A stretch of DNA of 64,000 bases from Deltaproteobacteria bacterium (GTDB taxonomy: Bacteria > Desulfobacterota > Desulfobacteria > Desulfobacterales > UBA5852). The stretch lies in assembly GCA_020444045.1 (NCBI GenBank), contig JAHLLS010000012.1, forward strand, positions 62,001-126,000, written 5' to 3'. This document shows, piece after piece, positions 8,876-17,413 of the stretch. The notes beneath the pieces were generated by a model. It was not told the origin of the DNA. It searched no databases and was given only the letters and a program-made list of their open reading frames with translations. The number at the start of each line of letters is the position of its first letter. Position 1 is the stretch's first letter. The position numbers and the translations under genes are program-made.

Positions 8876-10618
8876 ATGAAAATCCTCATCGCCAAAACCG
8901 CCGGCTTTTGCATGGGCGTCCGCCGGGCCGTCGAAATGGTACTCGAGGCTCCGGAAAAACATGAAGGGCCCATCTGCACCTACGGCCCCTTGATTCACAA
9001 CCCCCAGGTTCTGGACCTTCTGGCGGAAAAAAGCATCACGGTCTGCGACCGTATCCCACCTTCGGGCCGCGGCACCATATTGATTCGGGCCCATGGTGTT
9101 CCGCCAGAGGTCAAGGACGGACTGGCCGCCGCCGGGTTCAAGGTGATCGACGCCACTTGCCCCCGGGTCATCCGCGTTCAGACCATCATCCGCAAACACG
9201 CCGCCAAGGGCTATGCCTCGATCATCATCGGCGACCGGGATCACCCGGAAGTGATCGGCCTCAAGGGCTATGCCGGGGAAAACGGCTACGTGGCGGCCAC
9301 GCTCGAAGACCTCCAGCAGTTGCCGCGATTTGAAAAAGCCATCATCGTGGCCCAGACCACCCAGAACACGCGTCTCTATGAGGCGATTAAAACCTGGGCG
9401 GCCACTCACGTGCCCCACTATGACATTTACGATACCATCTGTGACTCCACCGAAAAACGCCAGGCCGAAGTCCAGTGTCTGGCGGCTCAGGTGGATGCCG
9501 TCGTTGTCGTGGGGGGCAAAGAGAGCGGCAACACCCAGCGCATCTATGAGGTCGCCCGAAGCACCGGCAAACCGGCCTTTCATGTCGAAACGGAAGAGGA
9601 ACTGGACCTGGATGCGCTGGCGCATTTCCGGCAGGTTGGCGTAACGGCCGGGGCCTCGACGCCCAACTGGCAGATCAAGAAAGTCTGCCGGGCGCTGGAA
9701 TCCGCCCCCTATCGCAAGGTTACCGGATGGCGCCGAACCGTGTATCGCCTGCAGCGGGGGCTGCTGCTGACCAATCTCTATGTCGCCCTGGGGGCCTGCG
9801 GCTTGAGTTACGCGTCCATGCAGCTCCAGGGTTTGCACCACTTCCTGCCCCACGGTCTGGTGGCCATGCTCTACGTCCTGTCCATGCACCTCTTGAATCA
9901 TCTCACCGGTGGCGAGGCCGACCGCTATAACGACCCGGGGCGCGCACGCTTCTACCAGCGCTATAAAGGCTCGCTGGCGGTCATGGCGATTGCCGGCGGC
10001 GCCGGCGGCTTAGGGATCGCTATGGGAGCCGGCCCCCTGCCGTTCGGTCTTCTGCTGGTCATGAGCCTTCTCGGGTTGTCCTACAACCTGAATATCCTGC
10101 CGGCCTTTTTAAGCGGGGGGCGCTATCACCGCATCAAAGACATCCCCGGCTCCAAGACGTTTTTGATTGCGGCCGCCTGGGGACTGGTCACGACCGTCAT
10201 GCCGGCCCTGTCCGAAAATGGTCGTATCGGACCGGACACACTGGCCGCTCTGGTCTGGACGGTCGGCCTTGTATTCGGCCGCACCGCGTTTTTCGATCTT
10301 CTGGACATGCAGGGCGACCGCCTCGTGGGACGCGAAACCCTCCCGATTGTATTGGGCGCGAAACGCGCCATGCAGCTCTTGAAGCTATCGCTGGTGCTGC
10401 TGATTGTCTTACCGGTGCTCACCAGTGCCCTGGGACTTTCCACCAGTTTGGGTTATTTCCTGGTCATCATTCCGGCGGCCATGCTGGTTGTCATCACCTC
10501 CTACGAACGGGGAAAACTCATGGCCGGCGCGCGCCTCGAGTTTCTAACCGAATCCCATTTCATTCTGGCGGGAATTATCGGCATCGTCTGGGCCATCATC
10601 ACCATCGGCCACCCTTGA
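8876..10618 (+). CDS. ispH: IspH-UbiA fusion: HMBPP reductase joined to a UbiA-type prenyltransferase
   Basis: Residues 1-280 are a complete 4-hydroxy-3-methylbut-2-enyl diphosphate reductase, the last step of the MEP isoprenoid pathway. The three [4Fe-4S] ligands are visible (C12 in AGFCMGVRRAV, C95 in DATCPR, C189 in ICDSTEKRQ), as is GASTPNW. Residues about 290-580 form a multi-helix membrane domain of the UbiA family. Its second aspartate motif is intact (DLLDMQGDR, D474/D477/D481) but in the first motif (N341...G345...D349) the middle aspartate is Gly. The reading frame runs through without interruption, so this is a true fusion, not adjacent genes. The UbiA substrate is unknown; quinone, chlorophyll-like or phospholipid prenylation are all possible. 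Confidence 0.85.
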   Translation: MKILIAKTAGFCMGVRRAVEMVLEAPEKHEGPICTYGPLIHNPQVLDLLAEKSITVCDRIPPSGRGTILIRAHGVPPEVKDGLAAAGFKVIDATCPRVIRVQTIIRKHAAKGYASIIIGDRDHPEVIGLKGYAGENGYVAATLEDLQQLPRFEKAIIVAQTTQNTRLYEAIKTWAATHVPHYDIYDTICDSTEKRQAEVQCLAAQVDAVVVVGGKESGNTQRIYEVARSTGKPAFHVETEEELDLDALAHFRQVGVTAGASTPNWQIKKVCRALESAPYRKVTGWRRTVYRLQRGLLLTNLYVALGACGLSYASMQLQGLHHFLPHGLVAMLYVLSMHLLNHLTGGEADRYNDPGRARFYQRYKGSLAVMAIAGGAGGLGIAMGAGPLPFGLLLVMSLLGLSYNLNILPAFLSGGRYHRIKDIPGSKTFLIAAAWGLVTTVMPALSENGRIGPDTLAALVWTVGLVFGRTAFFDLLDMQGDRLVGRETLPIVLGAKRAMQLLKLSLVLLIVLPVLTSALGLSTSLGYFLVIIPAAMLVVITSYERGKLMAGARLEFLTESHFILAGIIGIVWAIITIGHP

Positions 10619-10860
10619 TCATCGGTGACGTCCGGAATGGGGATATTAAAGGGGTTGATTCTTGAATCGACTCTCAGACAAAAAGCACACCGATTCACAT
10701 CGGTACTTCCAGATGTTGAGCGAGGAGGAGGTGCATCTGAGGCAAAACGGCCAACTCGCTGTCATATTATTTAAATACGGTCTAACGAACTGGAAATAAT
10801 GATCATACCGCCTGAACCTGCCCCCATTGTGATCGCATAAACCCTATTCCGTTGTTCGCA
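10619..10860. other. intergenic region between convergent ispH-ubiA and plsY
   Basis: 242 bases without a supported gene. A short GATTC/GAATC inverted repeat lies near 10658-10669; nothing else was recognised. Confidence 0.3.
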
Positions 10861-11499
10861 TCATCCGTTCGAATCGCTTTTCCAGATCGGCGGCTCCGTT
10901 CCCGCTGCCAGCCGCCGGATGTTGGCGCGATGGCGGCTCCAGATCCAGGCCGCTGTCACGCCGGCCCAGAGGGTCAGCGCCGGTGACCCGGTTGCGACCC
11001 AGACGGCAAGCGGCATGACGGCCGTTGCCGCCAGGGAGGCCGCGGAGACCCGGTTCAGCGCGCAGGCCATCATGACAAAAACCAGCCCGCTGACGCCCAG
11101 GGCGCCGGGGGAGACGGCCAGCAGGCAGCCGGCCGCCGTGGCCACCCCCTTGCCGCCGGTGCGGAATTTCAAGAAAACGGGATAAAGGTGGCCGGCCAGG
11201 GCACACAACCCGACGACGGCAAGGTATCCCCGGGCCCAGGGAAACACATAAGGCAATACCAGTGTCTGAGCCCACCACATCGGCAGGAAGCCCTTGCCAA
11301 TGTCCCCGACCAGCGTCATCAGGGCCGGCAGGGTGCCAACCGTGCGCCGCACATTGGTGGCGCCAATATTGCCGCTGCCGCTGTCGCGGATATCCACCCG
11401 TCCGATACCGTGAGCGATCAACAAGCCAAAGGGAATGGACCCCAGCAGGTAGGCGATCAACGGCAGCAGGAGCGCTAAAACCCATTGTCCCAAATTCAT
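10861..11499 (-). CDS. plsY: glycerol-3-phosphate acyltransferase PlsY
   Basis: A membrane enzyme that transfers the acyl group of acyl-phosphate to glycerol-3-phosphate in phospholipid synthesis. It has 212 residues. The three PlsY signatures are visible: YLLGSIPFGLL, DIRDSGSGNIGATNVRR, and the FRTGGKGVAT loop, separated by hydrophobic helices. Length and topology are normal for the family. It is transcribed toward ispH-ubiA and away from the small Smr gene. Confidence 0.94.
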   Translation of the reverse strand: MNLGQWVLALLLPLIAYLLGSIPFGLLIAHGIGRVDIRDSGSGNIGATNVRRTVGTLPALMTLVGDIGKGFLPMWWAQTLVLPYVFPWARGYLAVVGLCALAGHLYPVFLKFRTGGKGVATAAGCLLAVSPGALGVSGLVFVMMACALNRVSAASLAATAVMPLAVWVATGSPALTLWAGVTAAWIWSRHRANIRRLAAGTEPPIWKSDSNG

Positions 11500-11666
11500 T
11501 TTCGGTTTCCCCCCTTATCATTTTGGTCGGATCTGCCCTCTTGTGGCGAACGCTGGATGTTGCACCGCCGGATAAATCATGGCACCATATCCTCAAGCAC
11601 CCTGTTCGGCAACCCTGATCCTGCCCCTCCGGAAGGGAGCACCGGTCCGAAAGGAATCGATCCGTC

Positions 11667-11963
11667 ATGGCTTCTGACAAGTCACCCGATCTCCCCCCGG
11701 TGGCACTCGACATCAACGGTGAGTTGGACCTGCACACCTTCAGGCCGTCCGAGCTGTCGCCTTTGGTGACGGACTATATCGATGAATGCCGGAAACGCGG
11801 CATTTTGTCGCTGCGCATCATCCACGGCAAGGGCCAAGGCGTGCAGCGCGAGCGCGTGCATCACCTGTTGAAAAGAAACCCGTTCGTCAAAGCCTTCCGG
11901 CTGGCCCCGCCGGAAGCCGGCGGCTGGGGCGCCACCCTGGTGGAACTGGCACCGCCGGCCTAA
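11667..11963 (+). CDS. small Smr-domain protein
   Basis: A 98-residue stand-alone Smr domain, with LDLHTF near residue 21 and the glycine loop HGKGQG near residue 54. Smr domains of this size are nucleic-acid binding or nicking modules (MutS2 C-terminus-like) and some cleave mRNA on collided ribosomes. There is no MutS2 part. A second, larger Smr protein is encoded at 61669-62703. The exact substrate cannot be read from sequence. Confidence 0.85.
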   Translation: MASDKSPDLPPVALDINGELDLHTFRPSELSPLVTDYIDECRKRGILSLRIIHGKGQGVQRERVHHLLKRNPFVKAFRLAPPEAGGWGATLVELAPPA

Positions 11964-12087
11964 CTGGTGGATTTTTAGGTTGAACCCCGGGCGGTTGGAT
12001 GATAGAAAATGAATTGGCTATCACACGCGACCGATACGATGACCGCAACCGGAAAACGGCTTGCTTTGGGACGAAACCTCGATCTCG

Positions 12088-12375
12088 ATGGATAAATCAA
12101 TCGAAATACATGTCGGTGACAACAGTGGCATGGTCAGCAAGACCATCCTGCTGGACGACCTCCGCCAGACCCTGGTTCACATCCTCTGCAAGGATCTGGA
12201 CGAGGAAGAAAAACTGGACATGCAGAGCTCCATCGATGATTTCATGCAGAACAACGCCACCCACTGTTCTCCGAATGAACTGATGGCCGACTTCGATTCG
12301 ACCGAAAAGATCCTCGACCGCTTCATCTCCCACCTGGAAACCCGCAAGGAAATGGCGGGACAGACCCTTCATTGA
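12088..12375 (+). CDS. hypothetical acidic protein
   Basis: A 95-residue soluble, acidic protein without signal peptide or membrane segment. I do not recognise the family. The ATG at 12088 was chosen over an in-frame TTG at 12061. Neither has a strong Shine-Dalgarno, so the start is uncertain. The composition (rich in Asp, Glu, Leu) and helical periodicity suggest a folded helical protein, with the C-terminal half around STEKILDRFISHLE amphipathic. It sits between the Smr gene and archease on the same strand and may be co-transcribed with them. Confidence 0.5.
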   Translation: MDKSIEIHVGDNSGMVSKTILLDDLRQTLVHILCKDLDEEEKLDMQSSIDDFMQNNATHCSPNELMADFDSTEKILDRFISHLETRKEMAGQTLH

Positions 12376-12525
12376 CCGACCTGCCCTGACGCTGCACCCA
12401 TGAAAAATCCAACCCGCATGCGGACGGTCACACGGTGCTTGGCCATTGGCACCCTATTGCATCCCGCCCCTGTCATGACCATTGTATGAGGGAATGATCA
12501 CGGCCCACAGGAAATACGCAATCCC

Positions 12526-13017
12526 ATGCCCAGCAATCCAGCCAAAACGCCATCGACCAGCCACCGTTTCGTTTCGTCGCGACATGGACTGAAACCCAAG
12601 GTGAACGACGGCGGTTTTTACGAAGAAATCGAACACACCGCCGATCTGGCCCTGAGGTGCGGCGGTCCAGGCCTGGATAGCTTTTTCCGCAGTGCGGCCA
12701 TGGGGATGTATCACCTGATGGGCATCGGGAAGACGCCTGCGGATGACACGTTAACCCAAACGGTGGCCCTGGAAGCCATGGATATGGAAAGCCTGCTGGT
12801 GGACTGGCTGGGCGAGCTTGCCTACCTGGCTGAAACCGCGAATCTGGTGTTCGGAACCATTCAATTCCAAACCCTGTCCGCCACCCGTATCGAGGCCGTC
12901 CTGACAGGCAGCCGGGTATCGCGTATCGACAAGGTCATCAAGGCGGTCACCTATCACAATCTAACCATACAAAAGACCCTTGAGGGGTATGCGGCGACCG
13001 TGGTTTTCGATGTGTGA
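12526..13017 (+). CDS. archease (RtcB activator)
   Basis: Archease promotes guanylylation and multiple turnover of the RNA ligase RtcB. The 163-residue protein contains the archease pattern: YEEIEHTADLAL near residues 31-42, the SFFRSAAMGMYHLM helix, an LLVDWLGELAYL segment and a C-terminal VKAVTYHNLTI followed by a beta strand ending in VVFDV. The first 25 residues, a polar tail rich in Ser, Thr and Lys, are extra and may be an over-long start; archeases are usually about 140 residues. rtcB follows, separated by a palindromic element. Confidence 0.88.
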   Translation: MPSNPAKTPSTSHRFVSSRHGLKPKVNDGGFYEEIEHTADLALRCGGPGLDSFFRSAAMGMYHLMGIGKTPADDTLTQTVALEAMDMESLLVDWLGELAYLAETANLVFGTIQFQTLSATRIEAVLTGSRVSRIDKVIKAVTYHNLTIQKTLEGYAATVVFDV

Positions 13018-13080
13018 CCATCGTCCCACCCAAAGAGAACCTGTGCCCGATGGCGAACACCAACCGCGTCGGGCATTACT

Positions 13081-13225
13081 TAGTGTCCATCCAGAAATCG
13101 GCAAATTTGGTTGAGATCAAGGCGCGCGAAAAATTTAACCGCAGGCATATAGTTGATATTCCGAGGATTCAATTTTTCGCGCAACGCCGATATCGGGCAA
13201 ATTGGACATTTATGGATGGACACTA
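13081..13225. repeat. palindromic intergenic element, copy C
   Basis: Terminal arms TAGTGTCCATCCA (13081-13093) and TGGATGGACACTA (13213-13225) are exact complements. The similarity continues inward for over 50 bases, giving one long imperfect hairpin with GATATCGGCGTTGCGCG and CGCGCCTTGAT core motifs. It lies between archease and rtcB on the coding strand. The short reading frame across it (13014-13238) is read as an artefact. Confidence 0.75.
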
Positions 13226-13261
13226 CTTAACGGTTTGACCGACAGAACCCGGAGCACACGC

Positions 13262-14710
13262 ATGGATCTCGCCAAGCTGGAACAAATCAGACCCTTTACC
13301 TATCAGATCCCGTCCAGCTGTCGGCCTGATATGCGGGTGCCGGCCCGCATCCTGGGCGATCCCGCCATTCTGGAAGCCGCTGCGGCCGATCGCAGCCTGG
13401 AGCAGCTGGTCAACACGGCCTGCCTGCCGGGCATCGTCAACTACGCCCTGGCCATGCCCGATGTCCACCAGGGATACGGTTTTCCCATCGGGGGGGTGGC
13501 TGCCACAGCCGCACCGGACGGCGTGATTTCGCCCGGCGGCGTCGGATACGACATCAACTGCGGCGTTCGCCTGCTGGGAACTCATTTGTTACGGGAAGAA
13601 ATCCTGCCCCATCTGGACGGACTGATTTCCGCCCTTTACGCCCATTGCCCGAGCGGCGTCGGCAAAGGCGGCCCGATCCGCTTGAACGCCAAAGAACTCC
13701 GGCAGGTATTGGAACGGGGCGCCCGCTGGGCCCTCAAACGCGGGATAGCCAATGAAAACGATCTGGAACGGACCGAAGGCGACGGCTGCCTGGCCGGTGC
13801 CGATGCCGGCTGTGTCAGCGAGCGCGCCCTTGAAAGAGGCCGGGACCAGATCGGCACCCTGGGGGCCGGCAACCATTTTATCGAGGTGGATGTCGTGGCC
13901 GAGGTGTTCGATGCCACCGCCGCCGACCGCATGGGTCTGGCGCCGGACAACGTTGTGGTCCAGATTCACTGCGGCTCACGGGGGCTGGGCCACCAGATCT
14001 GCACGGATTATGTGAAACGCTTCCAGAAGGCCATCCACACCTATGGCCTGCGCCTGCCGGACCGTGAGCTGGTGTGTGCCCCCCTGAGCAGCCCCGAAGG
14101 CCGAGACTACCAGGCCGCCATGACCGCCGCCGCCAACTACGCCTTTGCCAATCGCCAGGTGCTGACCCATGCCATCCGCCACAGCTTCGAGCAGGCCCTG
14201 GCCGGGAAGGTCACCAATCACCAGGTCTTCCAGATCTACGACATCGCCCACAACATGGCCCGCATCGAAACCCACCCGGTCGACGGCCGCCCCCGAAAAC
14301 TCTGCGTCCACCGCAAGGGCGCCACGCGCGCCTTCGGGCCGGGTTCACCGGAACTGCCGCCGGTCTACCGCGACATCGGCCAACCCGTGCTGGTGCCGGG
14401 TTCCATGGGAACCTGCAGCTGGGTGTTGCGGGGAACGCAAATCGCCATGGAACAGACCTTCGGCTCCAGCTGCCATGGGGCCGGTCGCCGGCTGAGCCGG
14501 CGCCAGGCCCGCAAGCAATTTAAAGGGGTCAAGCTGCGCCGGGAACTGGAGCACAATGGCATCCACGTGATGGCCGGCAGCATGTCCGGCCTGGCCGAGG
14601 AAGCCCCGGGGGCCTATAAGGACGTCAACCGGGTGGTGGACGTAGTGCATGGCGCCGGCATCGCCTTGAAGGTGGCGCGGCTAATCCCCCTCGCCGTCAT
14701 CAAAGGCTGA
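13262..14710 (+). CDS. rtcB: RNA-splicing ligase RtcB
   Basis: A manganese- and GTP-dependent ligase joining 2',3'-cyclic phosphate (or 3'-phosphate) RNA ends to 5'-OH ends, used in RNA repair or tRNA healing. It has 482 residues. The metal site shows [12 protein letters not shown] (67-78), YDINCGVR with C100, and [11 protein letters not shown]. The guanylylated histidine is H405 in [12 protein letters not shown]. The ATG at 13262 matches the family N-terminus; the longer frame from 13202 begins inside the palindromic element. The upstream archease gene supports an RNA-ligation role. No rtcA or rtcR is visible. Confidence 0.95.
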   Translation: MDLAKLEQIRPFTYQIPSSCRPDMRVPARILGDPAILEAAAADRSLEQLVNTACLPGIVNYALAMPDVHQGYGFPIGGVAATAAPDGVISPGGVGYDINCGVRLLGTHLLREEILPHLDGLISALYAHCPSGVGKGGPIRLNAKELRQVLERGARWALKRGIANENDLERTEGDGCLAGADAGCVSERALERGRDQIGTLGAGNHFIEVDVVAEVFDATAADRMGLAPDNVVVQIHCGSRGLGHQICTDYVKRFQKAIHTYGLRLPDRELVCAPLSSPEGRDYQAAMTAAANYAFANRQVLTHAIRHSFEQALAGKVTNHQVFQIYDIAHNMARIETHPVDGRPRKLCVHRKGATRAFGPGSPELPPVYRDIGQPVLVPGSMGTCSWVLRGTQIAMEQTFGSSCHGAGRRLSRRQARKQFKGVKLRRELEHNGIHVMAGSMSGLAEEAPGAYKDVNRVVDVVHGAGIALKVARLIPLAVIKG

Positions 14711-14832
14711 ACGGGTGCCTGAAACAGCCAACCTCGGCGTTGTGCGGCATGCATCGTCGCTGCGGCGTACCTGGTGTACGCCTCACTCCTCAACATTTGC
14801 ACGCCTTGACCTTGGCTGTTTCAGGCACCCGT
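14711..14832. repeat. palindromic intergenic element, copy B
   Basis: A perfect 21-bp terminal inverted repeat (ACGGGTGCCTGAAACAGCCAA at 14711-14731 and its complement at 14812-14832) encloses a core with its own GCGGCGTAC/GTACGCC hairpin. It starts on the base after the rtcB stop codon and could act as a terminator between rtcB and the convergent flavoprotein gene, although no T-tract follows. Confidence 0.8.
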
Positions 14833-14877
14833 TCCGGTAAGTTTAGAACACCTTCCCAGCGGCCTTCGGCCCCCGGG

Positions 14878-15480
14878 TTAAACAAGGAGTTTCTTGCCGG
14901 CCTGCCGCGCTTTTTCGATAAGAGCGGGATCGTTCAGGGCGGCCTTGCGATCGATATCGGCACCGTACTGGTGCAAAAATTCATAGTTCCCGGCCCCTAA
15001 TGTCAACGGGATCAGGTTGAGCCATTCGTTCAAATGATCGTAGAATTGCGGGAACAGGGCCGGTGGTTCGGGATCTCCACGGGAAATGAGAAAGACGAAT
15101 CGCTTCCCTGCTGGAAACGCCGAGCGGACGGTGGACGTGCCGGTTTCCGGATTTTGGCCGAATTCCATGAAGCTGTAAAGGCGATCCACCAGCATCTTGA
15201 ACTGGGCGGCAACGTGAAACCAGTAGACCGGCGTTCCCATGACAATGGCATCATAAGATGTCAGCTCCTGGAGCAATGGGGTCAGGTCGTCTTTCTGCAC
15301 GCAGCGCCCCGGATGTTTTTTACAGCCTTCGCACCCCAGACAGCCGTTGATCTTCAGGTCGCGCAAATTGACCAGACGGGTTTCGGCCCCTCCGACGGCG
15401 GCACCGTCTAAAACAGCTTCGACCAGCGTTTGCGTATTTGCTTTTTTTCTCGGGCTGGCATTGATGCCGATAACGCGCAT
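14878..15480 (-). CDS. NADPH-dependent FMN reductase-like / iron-sulfur flavoprotein
   Basis: A flavodoxin-fold protein of 200 residues. It starts with the FMN-binding MRVIGINASPRKKANT motif and has a cysteine cluster C-x2-C-x2-C-x6-C (GCLGCEGCKKHPGRC). GTPVYWFHVAAQFKMLVDR is the second flavin motif. The compact cysteine cluster is like that of archaeal iron-sulfur flavoproteins that bind a [4Fe-4S] cluster, which suggests electron transfer in oxidative-stress defence or redox metabolism. The ATG at 15480 is preceded by AAAGGTGG at 5 bases; the longer frame begins with GTG and lacks this. The physiological substrate is unknown. Confidence 0.82.
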   Translation of the reverse strand: MRVIGINASPRKKANTQTLVEAVLDGAAVGGAETRLVNLRDLKINGCLGCEGCKKHPGRCVQKDDLTPLLQELTSYDAIVMGTPVYWFHVAAQFKMLVDRLYSFMEFGQNPETGTSTVRSAFPAGKRFVFLISRGDPEPPALFPQFYDHLNEWLNLIPLTLGAGNYEFLHQYGADIDRKAALNDPALIEKARQAGKKLLV

Positions 15481-15947
15481 ATGTCCACCTTTCACATGAT
15501 GATTAATCCCTGACCTTTAAACTGCAAGGCATCAGAGAAGTTTGGCACCGTTCTGTCCGCAGTATGCAACCCTGCCCGGACTTAACCACTAGTAAAGCCT
15601 ACCGTCAATGTGGAGAAGGTAGAGCCGGATCCAATTTCCCTGTCATGGCGTCGATCTCGATTCATCCCGAACGCTCGCCGTGTTCCTAATTTCCAGCGGG
15701 CGACAGGCATCCGCCGGTGTCGTCCCGACGGTACTTATGACCACCCCCATAGCCGGTTGACATCATCGACACAGTGCCCACTTTTTGAAAATATTAAAAA
15801 AATCGAACACCCGGGATAAAAAGGCCACTGCGAAACGTTGTATGAATTAGAGCGTCAACTTCAGCGACGCCATACAACAACCCGAAGTACGGCAACCTTA
15901 CGAAACAAGATGCTTAAAATACTACCGATAGAGAAAGAATACGCTAC
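15481..15947. other. 467-base intergenic region between divergent genes
   Basis: No supported gene. It holds the divergent promoters for the flavoprotein and the lipoprotein. The right half is AT-rich around 15790-15810. A strong hairpin lies at 15837-15878 (listed separately). The reading frame at 15610-15819 has no Shine-Dalgarno or recognisable protein character. Confidence 0.4.
15837..15878 (+). promoter_or_regulatory. two-part hairpin in the leader of the lipoprotein gene
   Basis: GTTGTATG (15837-15844) pairs with CATACAAC (15871-15878), and within it GCGTC (15852-15856) pairs with GACGC (15866-15870), the two right-hand arms being contiguous. It lies 70 bases before the ATG of the lipoprotein. 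It could be an operator dyad or an mRNA leader hairpin. Confidence 0.45.
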
Positions 15948-16883
15948 ATGAAAACACTTCGCACTGCATATAGACGCTGCCTCACAATCACCACTCTGAT
16001 CGCCACAGGCATGCTGTTCCTGATCACAGGATGTCAAACAGCCTCCCACTATTCCGCCCGTATCGAAGCCGATCGCAACCTGCTCTCCAAGGCGCGATTG
16101 CCGAATTATGCCCCCGGCGAATACTTTGTCTATGACGACGGCTCTGCTGCCCTGGTGACGGAAGTATCCGACGGCCTGGTGACCTGGCGTTATAACAACG
16201 ACGCCACCAGCAAAGGGTATCCAAATTTTATCATTCCGGACCTGACCTGGACGAGCGCCAACCGGTCCAGCAACGGTCGGACGACAGCCCCACCGGACCT
16301 GCTGTGGCCCCTTGCCGCAGGCAAGCGCGGTCAGTTTGACTTTCAACAGACCATTTCACACAAAGATGGAAGCGCTCCGGATATTATCTCCCGAAGCTGG
16401 ACGTGCGCGGTGGAGGGGACGACACGCGTGACGGTCCCAGCCGGAGCATTCGACACGATTGTCATCGCGTGTAACCGATATTCCAGCACCAGTGGTTCGT
16501 GGCGGGCGACACGCACTTTTTATTATGCACCGGCGCTGAACCACTACGTCATTCAAGAGAATCGACACCATCGTCGCCAGGATACCAGACGCCAATTGGT
16601 TGACTACGGGTTCAACAGCACTGTGCTGCCCAAGAAGGACCAGATCAAACTCAACCAAACACTGCAATCGGCACTGACCCAAAACAAAGATGGACGGGTA
16701 TCTTACTGGCGCAGCCAGACGGGTGACATATCAGCCATGCTGGTCCCGGTCAGAAGTTACGCAGGCCCAAACGGGCAACCCTGTCGCGACTATCGCAGCA
16801 TCTATAGCGTGAAAGGACGGGTCCGTGACAATGCCCGGGAAGTGTGCCGACAGCCCGATGGAAGCTGGCAGAGAGTGGAATAA
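15948..16883 (+). CDS. lipoprotein with C-terminal 17-kDa surface-antigen-like domain
   Basis: A 311-residue predicted outer-membrane or periplasmic lipoprotein. The N-terminus has basic residues, a hydrophobic core and a lipobox LITGC (residues 26-30). The central region is unrecognised. The last 75 residues (GRVSYWRSQTGD...CRDYRS...CRQPDGSWQRVE) match the pattern of the 17-kDa common-antigen/surface-antigen C-terminal domain, with paired cysteines in CRDY and CRQP. It is followed after 36 bases by the Gly/Ser-rich protein, then the HprK-like and PqqD-like genes, so the four may form one transcription unit. Its role there could be the envelope receptor or anchor for the Gly/Ser-rich product. 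That is inference only. Confidence 0.7.
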   Translation: MKTLRTAYRRCLTITTLIATGMLFLITGCQTASHYSARIEADRNLLSKARLPNYAPGEYFVYDDGSAALVTEVSDGLVTWRYNNDATSKGYPNFIIPDLTWTSANRSSNGRTTAPPDLLWPLAAGKRGQFDFQQTISHKDGSAPDIISRSWTCAVEGTTRVTVPAGAFDTIVIACNRYSSTSGSWRATRTFYYAPALNHYVIQENRHHRRQDTRRQLVDYGFNSTVLPKKDQIKLNQTLQSALTQNKDGRVSYWRSQTGDISAMLVPVRSYAGPNGQPCRDYRSIYSVKGRVRDNAREVCRQPDGSWQRVE

Positions 16884-16919
16884 ATTGACCAACATGACTG
16901 CAACTGAAAGGACATCATC

Positions 16920-17351
16920 ATGAAGACCGATACAGAGAATAAAACGAAAACGATCGACAATCGTTCCGTGGATCAGGGCCGACGTAAGGCACTGGCCAAA
17001 CTGGGGATGTTGGCCGTGGCGGCCTATGCGGCCCCCATGTTGATGACGTTGAGTGAAGCCCATGCCTCGTCCGGTGGCGGTTCCGGTGGCGGTGGCGGCG
17101 GCTCCGGCTCGGGCGGCGGTTCCGGTTCGGGTGGTGGCTCCGGTTCGGGTGGTGGCTCCGGTTCGGGTGGTGGCTCTGGATCGGGTGGAGGCTCAGGCAG
17201 TAGCTCCGGTAGCGGCGACGCCAATGGTTCAAGTAGCGCCAGTTCGGCATCCGGCCCCTCCAGTTCCTCAAGCTCCGACGCCGGGGCGACCAGCGCCTCA
17301 GGCCCCTCGTCGTCAAGTGGAATCCCAGGTGGCATCAGCAACGGCGTCTGA
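16920..17351 (+). CDS. exported Gly/Ser-rich protein, possible kinase substrate
   Basis: A 143-residue protein. A polar 20-residue leader precedes R21-R22, a hydrophobic stretch (28-44) and a SEAHA signal-peptidase site near residue 49; the paired arginines make Tat export possible. The mature part is almost entirely Gly and Ser. Five GGGSGS hexapeptides are encoded by an 18-base tandem repeat (about 17110-17200), followed by Ser-rich runs broken by Asp, Ala and Pro. GAAAGGAC lies before the ATG. The next genes encode an HprK-like serine kinase and a PqqD-like peptide-binding protein, so this serine-rich chain is the natural candidate substrate. I do not recognise a named family. Confidence 0.7.
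   Translation: MKTDTENKTKTIDNRSVDQGRRKALAKLGMLAVAAYAAPMLMTLSEAHASSGGGSGGGGGGSGSGGGSGSGGGSGSGGGSGSGGGSGSGGGSGSSSGSGDANGSSSASSASGPSSSSSSDAGATSASGPSSSSGIPGGISNGV
17110..17205 (+). repeat. 18-base in-frame tandem repeat
   Basis: About five consecutive copies of an 18-base unit of the type GGTGGTGGCTCCGGTTCG encode GGGSGS. The last copies diverge by silent changes. Copy number is likely variable between strains by slippage. Confidence 0.8.
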
Positions 17352-17384
17352 TGCCTATCAGCGGTCAGCGTCGGCAAGATTATA

Positions 17385-17413
17385 GGGACTCACCGGAGAG
17401 AGAGGTGAGTCCC
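17385..17413 (+). promoter_or_regulatory. intercistronic hairpin between the Gly/Ser-rich gene and the kinase gene
   Basis: A perfect 10-bp stem GGGACTCACC (17385-17394) / GGTGAGTCCC (17404-17413) with a 9-base loop and no T-tract. The CTCACC of the left arm could alternatively pair with GGTGAG at 17425-17430, which is the putative Shine-Dalgarno of the kinase gene. It may stabilise the upstream mRNA or limit kinase translation. Confidence 0.65.

Noticed and set aside
13014..13238. 74-residue reading frame between archease and rtcB
   Set aside because: Most of it is palindromic element C, so the protein would be a translation of a repeat.
15610..15819. 69-residue reading frame in the region upstream of the lipoprotein
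   Set aside because: No ribosome site, no domain and mixed composition.
17024..17377. Antisense Pro/Glu-rich reading frame opposite the Gly/Ser gene
   Set aside because: It follows from the GGC/TCC repeat on the other strand and has no start signal.
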